Assembly: GCA_017466215.1 (NCBI GenBank)
Contig: JAFTUO010000051.1
Location: 1 to 53,812, forward strand
Length of the DNA: 53,812 bases
Direction of reading: 5' to 3'
From: Oscillospiraceae bacterium
Lineage (GTDB): Bacteria; Bacillota; Clostridia; Oscillospirales; Oscillospiraceae
The first letter of the stretch is position 1; each line of letters begins with the position of its first letter. The notes beneath the pieces were generated by a model. That model saw only the letters and a list, made by a program, of their open reading frames with translations. It did not search any database and was not told where the DNA came from. The position numbers and the translations under genes are program-made. Shown piece after piece: positions 24,236 to 31,160 of this stretch.

Positions 24236-24437
24236 CTAAAAGACCGCCTCTTGCACATAAGTACAAGAGGCGGGTAAAAATACTCGCGGTTCCACTCTCA
24301 TTTATCACTTTGGAATACATAAGCTCGCTCCCGGATACACTTTCACAGTGCGCCCCTGCCGACGCTTACACCCAATGGCATCGGCTCTCTGAAGGTTTGA
24401 CAGCTGTTACTCTTTCCGCTCAACGCGATATTCAGTT
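24236..24437 (-). promoter_or_regulatory. T-box riboswitch leader of cysS
   Basis: On the minus strand the leader contains AGAGAGCCG in stem I, the conserved T-box core GTGGAACCGCG (24285 to 24295), and a terminator hairpin at 24243 to 24275 followed by T residues. A TGT codon at 24337 to 24339, just before ATCCGGGAGC, is in the expected specifier position and reads Cys, agreeing with the downstream synthetase. The specifier call is by position and not by folding. Confidence 0.88.
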
Positions 24438-24443
24438 ATGGTT

Positions 24444-24473
24444 ATTTTACCATTCAAAGCCTATGTTTGTCAA
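24444..24473 (-). promoter_or_regulatory. Sigma-A promoter of the cysS operon
   Basis: TTGACA, 18 bases, TAAAAT on the minus strand, just upstream of the T-box leader. Confidence 0.8.
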
Positions 24474-24479
24474 GGTTTG

Positions 24480-25664
24480 TTATATGCCCACAAATTCTTT
24501 CGCGTTTTCCAGATTTCTGCTGCGAATAATGTAAAATGTGTGCAGATACTTCAGCAAATTGGTCTTATGTGCGACCCGGATACGGTAGGTTTTTTCATTG
24601 CTGTATACATCCATAATGCGGTTGCCGATCAGGGTAATGCCGTCAATTGCATTAATGCCCATACCGAACGCTCTATCTCCCAAATCGAGATACAAACTTC
24701 CGCCATACAGTTGCATCACGCCGCAGCCGATCAGTTCCTTCTTTTTACCAAGCTCCGGTTTGTAGACCTCAACTTTGTCCTCGTAGATCAGCTCGTCATC
24801 GGCAAATTCCGTTTCCTGCAGAGCTTTCAGCTGGTAATCGTACCATTCGTGGACGTACCGGAACGGGAATTTGCCATCCGCAGAAGACAGGGTCTGATCC
24901 TCATTATAGGTCAGCTCCATACCGCAGGACGAACAATATACTTTATGCTTTTTTGTGTAGATAGTGTGCTTTGCTCCACACGTCGGGCAGAGGAACGCCA
25001 CACTTTCCAGACATTCTGCCCGGCGGCGGCTGCGATAACGGGCGTTACCTGCGAATTCATCCACAGTAATATCGGAGATAATCGCGCTGTACAGCTCGTC
25101 GTTGGTCATTGCCTGCATTTCCTCGCAGGAGTAGATTTTCTTCACGAAAGCCTGCATTTTGCCTGTGCGGACAGAGCTGCACCATCTGGGATCTGCGCCG
25201 TAGCCGCCTACAATATTACATACCACCAGCGGCTTTTTCAACCGCTTGATCAGCTTGACAATAGCGGGGTCCACATAACCCAGCTTGCCGCTGAACGTCC
25301 GGTTTCCCTCTGGGAAAATGCAGATGCTGCCGTTTTCCCGGGCGATCTGCATACAAGCCTTGATGGCGGCGATATCGCTCTTGTTGATCTTTTCCTTGGG
25401 AATGGGATTGACCAAAAACTTCAGCAGTTTACCGATCCAGCGGTTCTGGAAAACGTGCTTTGATGTCATATAGTACAGCGGCTTATCGAACAGCATACCG
25501 ATCAGCACCGGGTCTAAGGTGGTAACGTGATTGGCGATGACAACAGCACCCTCATCCGGAAGCTTCACCTTTTTTACCCTGCAGTGAAACAGGAGGAAAT
25601 AGTATATGGAAAAAACAAATCTCAGAATTGCGACCACAACTTTATGACGCTTTTTGCACCACAT
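24480..25664 (-). CDS. PlsC-like lysophospholipid acyltransferase
   Basis: A 394-residue protein. The acyltransferase motif HxxxxD is in NHVTTLDPVL, and EGNRTFSG supplies the second motif. It would acylate a lysophosphatidate or related glycerolipid at the membrane. The N-terminus has a hydrophobic helix (VVVAILRFVFSIYYFLLF). The C-terminal 170 residues are unusual for plain PlsC: they include a CPTC...CSSC zinc-ribbon-like segment followed by a beta-rich region. The ATG at 25664 has AGGAGG 6 bases upstream. It ends just before the cysS promoter. Confidence 0.82.
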   Translation of the reverse strand: MWCKKRHKVVVAILRFVFSIYYFLLFHCRVKKVKLPDEGAVVIANHVTTLDPVLIGMLFDKPLYYMTSKHVFQNRWIGKLLKFLVNPIPKEKINKSDIAAIKACMQIARENGSICIFPEGNRTFSGKLGYVDPAIVKLIKRLKKPLVVCNIVGGYGADPRWCSSVRTGKMQAFVKKIYSCEEMQAMTNDELYSAIISDITVDEFAGNARYRSRRRAECLESVAFLCPTCGAKHTIYTKKHKVYCSSCGMELTYNEDQTLSSADGKFPFRYVHEWYDYQLKALQETEFADDELIYEDKVEVYKPELGKKKELIGCGVMQLYGGSLYLDLGDRAFGMGINAIDGITLIGNRIMDVYSNEKTYRIRVAHKTNLLKYLHTFYIIRSRNLENAKEFVGI

Positions 25665-25730
25665 AAACTGCCTCCTGATTTCTGGTATCGTTGCGTGATT
25701 CATTTTATTGGGAAAGCCAAGCTTTGATTC

Positions 25731-26429
25731 TCACTTTTCCCGGCTGAAGGGTGCCATATTTTTATGGAACACTTTCATCTCGCCGCCCAGGACCTTCCGA
25801 ACAAAATCCAGCTCATCCACAACGGGGGTCTCGGACTGCATACCGGCAAATTCCACCTGCTCCACCTCGCCATGGTTATCAGAGCCGGCAAAGGTCAGCA
25901 GGCCGTAGTTTGCGGCATACTGCTTGGCCATCTCGTTTTCAAAGGCGGTGCGGTTGGCGTTAATGATCTCTACGCCGTGAACTCTGCGGGGATACAGACG
26001 AATGTGGTCGATATAGCCGGCTTCCCGGAAGGGGTGAGCCTGAATGACCAAGGCACCTGCCTCCATCATCATTGCCAGCAGTTCCCGCTTGTTCATCTCG
26101 AAGATCTCCGGGTGGGCCAGATACCAGGCCTTATCCAGGCCGTAGATCAGAAAATCCGTACCCCAGTTGGATATTTCTACACCGGTAAATACCTTCAGCC
26201 CGATCTCCTTGCCGATGCGGATCGCTTCTTCGGCATCTGAGAAATAAAAGTTGATCTTATCCTCGTAGCAAGCATCCTTCGGAAAAGCGATATTGCCGTC
26301 AATAAAGTGATTGGTAACGAAAATTCCGGCATAACCGGCATTTTTGTAATATTCCACAGCCTCCCGCACGCTCCAAAGCGCACATCTGCTGACGGGGCTG
26401 GTGTGTAAATGGGTCTCGTATAAATACAT
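25731..26429 (-). CDS. PHP-domain phosphoesterase-like protein
   Basis: A 232-residue protein with a PHP metal-binding start, YETHLHTS (His7, His9), then VTNHFID and AHPFREAGYI, and near the end AGSDNHG. PHP proteins are metal-dependent phosphoesterases; the substrate here is unknown. No polymerase or other domain is fused. GGAGGAAAG precedes the ATG and a promoter lies 30 bases upstream. It is divergent from spoIIID. Confidence 0.85.
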   Translation of the reverse strand: MYLYETHLHTSPVSRCALWSVREAVEYYKNAGYAGIFVTNHFIDGNIAFPKDACYEDKINFYFSDAEEAIRIGKEIGLKVFTGVEISNWGTDFLIYGLDKAWYLAHPEIFEMNKRELLAMMMEAGALVIQAHPFREAGYIDHIRLYPRRVHGVEIINANRTAFENEMAKQYAANYGLLTFAGSDNHGEVEQVEFAGMQSETPVVDELDFVRKVLGGEMKVFHKNMAPFSREK

Positions 26430-26457
26430 TCTCTCTTTCCTCCCGGCATTTTTCTAA

Positions 26458-26486
26458 ATCATAGCAAAAAAATGGCTTTTTGTAAA
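26458..26486 (-). promoter_or_regulatory. Sigma-A promoter of the PHP gene
   Basis: TTTACA, 17 bases, TATGAT on the minus strand. Confidence 0.65.
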
Positions 26487-26572
26487 TAGGAAATTCCCTC
26501 TGGAAAATCGCATACCGGGGCGGTTTTTCGCATAGTCTTTTCACGGTAGCACACAGCATCGGAGGGGAGATT

Positions 26573-26824
26573 ATGTCAGATACCATCGAAGAAAGAGCCT
26601 GCGCATTGGCTGTGTACATGATCGAAACGGGCGCCACAGTCCGGGCTGCTGCCCAGCACTTTGGCATCTCCAAATCTACCGTTCACAAAGACCTGTCCCA
26701 GCGCCTGCCCCGCTGCAACAAGCACCTGTACTCGCAGGTACGGCAGGTCCTGGATGTCAACAAACAGCAGCGGCATATCCGGGGCGGAATGGCTACCCGG
26801 CGAAAATACAGAGGGGATACATAA
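26573..26824 (+). CDS. spoIIID: Sporulation transcriptional regulator SpoIIID
   Basis: An 83-residue protein matching SpoIIID: TIEERACALAVYMIETGATV, then the HTH RAAAQHFGISKSTVHKDL, and a basic tail with GGMATRRKYRG. SpoIIID binds DNA in the mother cell and switches genes of the sigma-E regulon during sporulation. GGAGGGG precedes the ATG. No clear sigma-A promoter was found upstream, which fits sigma-E control, although I could not identify a confident sigma-E site. Its presence implies that the organism can sporulate. Confidence 0.95.
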   Translation: MSDTIEERACALAVYMIETGATVRAAAQHFGISKSTVHKDLSQRLPRCNKHLYSQVRQVLDVNKQQRHIRGGMATRRKYRGDT

Positions 26825-26831
26825 ATTTCAG

Positions 26832-26851
26832 GCCCGGCAAACACGCCGGGC
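26832..26851 (+). terminator. Short terminator after spoIIID
   Basis: A 7 bp GC stem (GCCCGGC with GCCGGGC) followed by a weak T-tract. Confidence 0.5.
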
Positions 26852-26861
26852 TTTCCTACGC

Positions 26862-26890
26862 TTTACAAAAGGCGAAATAAATGTTATACT
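26862..26890 (+). promoter_or_regulatory. Sigma-A promoter of the phosphodiester glycosidase gene
   Basis: TTTACA, 17 bases, TATACT, ending 34 bases before the TTG start. Confidence 0.8.
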
Positions 26891-26924
26891 GTCGAGTAAG
26901 ATCAAATTTACGGAGGGGATAGCA

Positions 26925-28100
26925 TTGGGAGAAGATAATATCAGCCTGGATGAGCTGATCGCGGATGCCAAGGACTGCCTGCGCAGGACAGAGCATTCGT
27001 CCTTCGACAGCGACCCGATCCCGACAAGAAGACGGAAACAGAAAAATAGCGGAATGCAAAAAGCATTGACCGTATTGGCAACGGTGTTTATCCTCCTGCT
27101 GGAGACCGTTCTGCTGCTGACCGGCGCGCTGTACGGCGTAATGTATGTGCTGGCCAAGGGTCCCTCCCCTACCGCGCGGGATCTGTTTATCCGTTCGGTG
27201 CGGGAAACCAGTGCAGTGGGTTTCCTTGCCAACATTTACTATACCGAGGCGGAGATCCAGCAGCTCATCGGCAGCAGCGACATCGTGCCCGACTACGATG
27301 AGACGGACAGTTCTCTGATCCAGATCCCGCAGCCCAAGCCTGACGACGATCAGCCCGACACACCGGAAACGGACGCCTGGGGCTTAACGGACGAGGATGG
27401 CGACGGCATCATCGTGGAAGAAGTCCGGGGCGAAGGCTATTACGGCTATATGATGGTGGTCCTTGACCCCAGCAGAGTGATTATGGGCAGCGTGCCGGAG
27501 TCCTACGGCAGCCGGGGCTACACCGTGGAGCAGATGGTTGAAAAGTTTGACGCCGTAGCCGGTATCAACGGCGGCGGCTTCCACGACCCCGACGGCAAGG
27601 GCAACGGCAGCATCCCGGACACGATGGTGGTCTACGACGGCCAGATCTACTATCCGGAAAACGGCACCCGCTTCGGCTTTGCCGGTTTTGACAGCAACCA
27701 CATTCTCCACGTAGGCAACTTCACCCAGGACCAGATCCGGGAGCGGGATATTCAATACGGCGTTTGCTTCGGCCCGGTACTGGTGGTCAACGGCGAAGCC
27801 GTGGATGCTTCCATTCTGGACAGCGGCGTCAACCCCCGGACGGCCATCGGCCAGCGCTCTGACGGCGCGGTGCTGATGCTGGTCATCAACGGGCGGCAGA
27901 TTGGCAGCCTTGGCGCCACCTTCGGCGACCTGGCAGAGATCTTCCTGTCCTACGGCGCGGTGAATGCCTGCAACCTGGACGGCGGCTCGTCGAGTATGAT
28001 GTGGTACGACGGCGAATATATCAATAACAGCGCATCGGTGATCGGCATCCGCCCGATCCCCACCTCATTTTTGGTACTTAAGGAGGGTGAAAACCCGTGA
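26925..28100 (+). CDS. Phosphodiester glycosidase family protein (NAGPA domain), membrane-anchored
   Basis: A 391-residue protein. A cytosolic basic N-terminus is followed by one membrane helix at about residues 45 to 75 and an acidic, Pro-rich linker (PKPDDDQPDTPETD). The extracellular NAGPA domain follows, with GINGGGFHD, NPRTAIGQRSDG and CNLDGGSSSMMW. This domain hydrolyses GlcNAc-phosphodiester bonds, probably in cell-wall or exported glycopolymers. The start is the TTG at 26925, 6 bases after GGAGGGG; the frame extends upstream into spoIIID but that part is spurious. It overlaps the next gene by four bases. Confidence 0.85.
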   Translation: MGEDNISLDELIADAKDCLRRTEHSSFDSDPIPTRRRKQKNSGMQKALTVLATVFILLLETVLLLTGALYGVMYVLAKGPSPTARDLFIRSVRETSAVGFLANIYYTEAEIQQLIGSSDIVPDYDETDSSLIQIPQPKPDDDQPDTPETDAWGLTDEDGDGIIVEEVRGEGYYGYMMVVLDPSRVIMGSVPESYGSRGYTVEQMVEKFDAVAGINGGGFHDPDGKGNGSIPDTMVVYDGQIYYPENGTRFGFAGFDSNHILHVGNFTQDQIRERDIQYGVCFGPVLVVNGEAVDASILDSGVNPRTAIGQRSDGAVLMLVINGRQIGSLGATFGDLAEIFLSYGAVNACNLDGGSSSMMWYDGEYINNSASVIGIRPIPTSFLVLKEGENP

Positions 28101-29197
28101 GATACAGCAGAAAAAAGTCCTATAGCAACAAGCTTTTGACCACCATCGGCATCTATGCCGCCATTTTCCTGGTCCTGGCTATCATCGGACTTATCGTTTT
28201 CTGGAACTATATGGACGCCTATGAGGAATCCCAGCCCCAGAACGTCATTGACTCCTACATTTTCAACTTAGACGAGGAGCATATCCAAAACCATTCCTAC
28301 GACCTCATCGAATCCATTAACCCCGAGGTGCAGAGCGAACAGGATTGCCTGGACATCATCGCCGATGCCATCAGCGGCGGCGTGAGCTACGCCCGCAAGC
28401 TTTCCGAATGCACCGACGACAAGATGGTGTATATGCTGATGAGCGACGGAAAAACCATCGGCAAGGTGGTGCTGTCCGCCCAGGGCAAGGGATCTTTCGG
28501 CTTCTCCAGCTGGAAGGTATCTGAAGAATCCTTTGATTTCTCCTTCCTGCTGAAGCAGAGCGTTACTCTGGACGTCCCCCAGCATTACAAGGTGTATGCA
28601 AACGGCAATCTCCTGAGCTCCCACTGCATCATCAATCAGGATACGCCCATTGAGGTACTGAAGGATTTCTACGCAGACTACAACACCCTGCCCTATATGA
28701 CAACCTACGAGGTCGGTCCTTACCTGGGTGAGGTGGAGATCACCATCACCGACGCAGAGGACAATGTGGTAACCCCGGAGCAGGCCGCAGACGAGGCCTT
28801 TATTCTGGACAACTGCTCCAGCGCCGAGAAGGATACCCTTGACAATCTGGTTATGGACTACATCGGCAGCTATGTCCGCTTCTCCACCAACGCAGACGGC
28901 GCTCTGGATCGGAACTACCAGGATATCCTTTCCTACATCGTTCCCGACAGCGCTCTGGCTGAGCGGATGGCGGATGCACTGAACGGACTGAAATGGGTCA
29001 ACAATCAGGAGGCGGAGATCCTCTCCACAACCACCCACTATCGCACCCGTTTGGCCGGCGGTATCTATCTGTACGACATCACCTACGAAGTTGAGGTCAA
29101 CCACCAGGGCAACACCGCCACCACCACAGAAAATGTGCGTTTCATCCTGAGCCAGACAGTCGACGGCCTGAAAGTAGAGAGAATGCTGAATTATTGA
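28097..29197 (+). CDS. Membrane-anchored protein of unknown function
   Basis: A 366-residue protein with one N-terminal membrane helix (IGIYAAIFLVLAIIGLIVFW) and a large extracellular part of repeated alpha/beta segments of NTF2-like appearance (VIDSYIFNL, then LKDFYADYN and LVMDYIGSYVRF). I do not recognise a named family. The GTG start overlaps the stop of the glycosidase gene and has AGGAGGG upstream, so the two form an operon and probably act together at the cell surface. A terminator follows directly. Confidence 0.75.
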   Translation: MRYSRKKSYSNKLLTTIGIYAAIFLVLAIIGLIVFWNYMDAYEESQPQNVIDSYIFNLDEEHIQNHSYDLIESINPEVQSEQDCLDIIADAISGGVSYARKLSECTDDKMVYMLMSDGKTIGKVVLSAQGKGSFGFSSWKVSEESFDFSFLLKQSVTLDVPQHYKVYANGNLLSSHCIINQDTPIEVLKDFYADYNTLPYMTTYEVGPYLGEVEITITDAEDNVVTPEQAADEAFILDNCSSAEKDTLDNLVMDYIGSYVRFSTNADGALDRNYQDILSYIVPDSALAERMADALNGLKWVNNQEAEILSTTTHYRTRLAGGIYLYDITYEVEVNHQGNTATTTENVRFILSQTVDGLKVERMLNY

Positions 29198-29204
29198 TAA
29201 AAAA

Positions 29205-29226
29205 GCACCCGTTTGGGTGCTTTTTT
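29205..29226 (+). terminator. Terminator of the glycosidase operon
   Basis: A 6 bp stem (GCACCC with GGGTGC), preceded by A residues and followed by six T. Confidence 0.85.
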
Positions 29227-29228
29227 GT

Positions 29229-29387
29229 TTACAGATCGTCGGCATCCTGCACCGGCGGCTCAAAGGGGTCTATCGCCACGCCCGTGTAGCTGCCCAGCGG
29301 GTCCTTGTTCCCCGGAATGATAAAGCCCTTCGGCCACACGGCAGCGGAATACAGCATCGGGTCCAGCGGTTTCTTTTCCTTTTTCAT
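29229..29387 (-). CDS. Small conserved-looking protein, 52 residues
   Basis: A short gene starting MKKEKKPLDPMLYS behind a strong AGGAGG site 7 bases upstream and ending PPVQDADDL. The segment GSYTG in its middle and the acidic end look like conserved blocks I associate with small uncharacterised clostridial proteins, but I cannot name a family. It is divergent from rlmH and convergent with the glycosidase operon. It has no membrane segment or Cys. Confidence 0.65.
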   Translation of the reverse strand: MKKEKKPLDPMLYSAAVWPKGFIIPGNKDPLGSYTGVAIDPFEPPVQDADDL

Positions 29388-29411
29388 CTTTCCACCTCCT
29401 TGCACTTGGTA

Positions 29412-29440
29412 TTGCATATTTTCCCCCGGTGATGTAAAAT
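29412..29440 (+). promoter_or_regulatory. Sigma-A promoter of rlmH
   Basis: TTGCAT, 17 bases, TAAAAT, ending 17 bases before the rlmH ATG. Confidence 0.75.
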
Positions 29441-29457
29441 ACATACGAGGTGGTTCG

Positions 29458-29940
29458 ATGTTTGATATGACCCTGATCTGTATGGGAAAGCTGAAAGAAA
29501 AATTTTATCTGTCCGCTGCTCAGGAATATGCCAAGCGGTTGGGTGGCTACTGCGCGTTTCATTTGATCGAGCTAGCGGAATGCCGGCTTCCCGAGAATCC
29601 CTCTGCGGCGGAGATCGCCGCCGGTCTTAATAAAGAGGCCGAAGCAATCTTGCAAAAAATCCCCAAAAACGCCTGGTTTTGCATCTTCACGCCGGAGGGC
29701 AAGCTGCTGTCCAGCGAGGCGCTGGCTGCAAAAATGGGCGAGATCAAGCTATCCGGCAAATCCGGTGCTTGTTTTTTGATTGGCTCGTCCTTCGGCATCG
29801 CTCCGCAAATTAAGGAAAAGGCGGATTTCAAGCTCTCTATGAGCCCTATGACCTTCCCCCACCATCTGGCAAGAATTATGGTGATGGAGCAGCTCTACCG
29901 CGCTGAGGCCATCCAGGCCGGCAGCAAATATCATAAATAA
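29458..29940 (+). CDS. rlmH: 23S rRNA (pseudouridine-1915-N3)-methyltransferase
   Basis: A 160-residue SPOUT methyltransferase that methylates pseudouridine 1915 of 23S rRNA on the ribosome. It starts MFDMTLICMGKLKEKF and has the SAM-binding knot blocks CFLIGSSFGIAP and MTFPHHLARIMVMEQLYRA. The Gly pair of the usual IGG motif is GS here. The ATG at 29458 has GAGGTGG upstream; the ATG at 29467 is an alternative. It ends at a bidirectional terminator shared with rsmE. Confidence 0.95.
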   Translation: MFDMTLICMGKLKEKFYLSAAQEYAKRLGGYCAFHLIELAECRLPENPSAAEIAAGLNKEAEAILQKIPKNAWFCIFTPEGKLLSSEALAAKMGEIKLSGKSGACFLIGSSFGIAPQIKEKADFKLSMSPMTFPHHLARIMVMEQLYRAEAIQAGSKYHK

Positions 29941-29943
29941 AAA

Positions 29944-29963
29944 GTGCCGTCGTTTGACGGCAC
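29944..29963. terminator. Bidirectional terminator between rlmH and rsmE
   Basis: An 8 bp stem (GTGCCGTC with GACGGCAC), with A and T runs on both sides. Confidence 0.9.
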
Positions 29964-29967
29964 TTTT

Positions 29968-30699
29968 TTAGAATTCACCGGCATCGTACATTACTGCCGA
30001 CAGCGCGCACAGCGGCGCGGTCTCGCAGCGCAGGATGCGCTTGCCCAGGGTGCAGACCTGCAGCCCGGCTTCCATCGCCTGCTCTACTTCAGACACTTCC
30101 AATCCGCCCTCCGGGCCGGTCAGCAGGCTGACGGTTTTATACGGACTGGACTGCAGCGCCATATGCAGGGTGGTTGATTGCTCATTTTCATAGAAAAGCA
30201 GGGCCTTGTCTGCCTTTGCAGCCTGTTCCAAAGCAGCCTTATAGCTGGGCAGCACCCGCACCTGAGGGATCGCCCCTCTGCCGGATTGCTCGGCCGCGGA
30301 GGCCGCGATCTTCTGCCAGCGCTCCAGCTTTTTCTGCAGGCTCTTTTCATCCGGACGGGACACGCAACGGGCAGACGGAAATGCAACGATCTCACTGGCA
30401 CCCAGCTCGGTGGCTTTCTGGATCACGTGCTCCAGCTTGTCCGCCTTGGGAAACGCCATATACACGCTCACTTTGACCGCCGCTTCCGTTTCCGCCGGCT
30501 GCTCCTTCATCACAACAAGACCGATACTCTCCGGGCTGACATCGCTGACAGTGCAGATAAATTCCCTGCCCTGACCGTCGCATACCAGCACCTGTTCGCC
30601 GTTTTTCAGCCGCAAAACCTTGGCGTGCCGGGCGTTTTCCCCGGTCAAAACCATAAAGTCCTGCTTCACATCTTCAGGTGCCACAAAAAACCGTGTCAT
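29968..30699 (-). CDS. rsmE: 16S rRNA (uracil-1498-N3)-methyltransferase
   Basis: A 243-residue RsmE. An N-terminal PUA-like domain (TRFFVAPEDV, HAKVLRLKNGEQVLVCDGQG) is followed by the SPOUT domain with AFPKADKLEHVIQKATELGA, LLTGPEGGLE and LGKRILRCETAPLCAL. It methylates U1498 of 16S rRNA. I use the ATG at 30699 because GGAGG is 7 bases upstream; a longer frame to 30834 would cross the tRNA-Leu promoter region. It is transcribed convergently to rlmH. Confidence 0.95.
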   Translation of the reverse strand: MTRFFVAPEDVKQDFMVLTGENARHAKVLRLKNGEQVLVCDGQGREFICTVSDVSPESIGLVVMKEQPAETEAAVKVSVYMAFPKADKLEHVIQKATELGASEIVAFPSARCVSRPDEKSLQKKLERWQKIAASAAEQSGRGAIPQVRVLPSYKAALEQAAKADKALLFYENEQSTTLHMALQSSPYKTVSLLTGPEGGLEVSEVEQAMEAGLQVCTLGKRILRCETAPLCALSAVMYDAGEF

Positions 30700-30722
30700 A
30701 GCCATCCCTCCTCTTTTTATCA

Positions 30723-30751
30723 AGTGTAGCAGATGCCGCCGCCGGTTGCAA
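30723..30751 (-). promoter_or_regulatory. Sigma-A promoter of rsmE
   Basis: TTGCAA, 17 bases, TACACT on the minus strand. Confidence 0.65.
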
Positions 30752-30768
30752 TAGTTTGGAAAAAGATA

Positions 30769-30797
30769 TTGACAAAAATTTCTGTAATGGTTATAAT
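30769..30797 (+). promoter_or_regulatory. Consensus promoter of tRNA-Leu
   Basis: TTGACA, 17 bases, TATAAT: a perfect sigma-A promoter ending 13 bases before the tRNA. Confidence 0.92.
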
Positions 30798-30809
30798 ACA
30801 TAGGCACTT

Positions 30810-30892
30810 GCGAGAGTGTTGGAATGGTAGACAAGCACGTTTGAGGTGCGTGTGGTTACGCCGTGTGGGTTCGAGTCCCATCTCTCGCACCA
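30810..30892 (+). tRNA. tRNA-Leu (GAG)
   Basis: Acceptor arms GCGAGAG and CTCTCGC pair fully and CCA is encoded. The anticodon loop TTGAGGT gives GAG. The gene is 83 nt long, consistent with the long variable arm of tRNA-Leu. It has its own promoter and terminator. Confidence 0.95.
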
Positions 30893-30897
30893 AAAAA

Positions 30898-30929
30898 CCG
30901 GATACCCCTTGTGGGGTATCCGGTTTTTT
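30898..30929 (+). terminator. Terminator of tRNA-Leu
   Basis: An 11 bp stem (CCGGATACCCC with GGGGTATCCGG) followed by six T. Confidence 0.92.
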
Positions 30930-30933
30930 GCTC

Positions 30934-31064
30934 GAGATGGGACTCGAAAGAGCGGCACCAGTCCGCAGGCTGGTGCAAACAAGTGTCCAGTGGACACTTG
31001 TTTAGCTCGTGGGAGAGTCCATAGGTTTGCGAGCGCACCCGGACGGGGGTGGGCGCAAACCTAT
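30934..31064. repeat. Palindromic interspersed repeat, copy A
   Basis: It begins GAGATGGGACTCGAAAG and contains a 29 bp block (30992 to 31020) identical to one in copy B at 32765 to 32793. Internal hairpins are AACAAGTGTCCA/TGGACACTTGTT, GCACCAG/CTGGTGC and the terminal ATAGGTTTGCG/CGCAAACCTAT. Its first 15 matching bases are the inverse of the tRNA-Leu T-arm and acceptor region at 30870 to 30884. It has no coding capacity. Confidence 0.7.
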
Positions 31065-31114
31065 CTTTTGGACAGATTCTTTTCTTGCAGGTAACAAACA
31101 GCGAAATATAATCC

Positions 31115-31143
31115 TTGCTATTGCGCTCGAGTTGTGATATACT
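31115..31143 (+). promoter_or_regulatory. Sigma-A promoter of the AT-rich membrane-protein gene
   Basis: TTGCTA, 17 bases, TATACT, ending 17 bases before the ATG. Confidence 0.7.
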
Positions 31144-31160
31144 CAGCCCGAGGTGGTAAA

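Noticed and set aside
26661..26924. Longer N-terminus of the phosphodiester glycosidase, overlapping spoIIID
   Set aside because: A promoter and a strong ribosome site place the start at the TTG at 26925.
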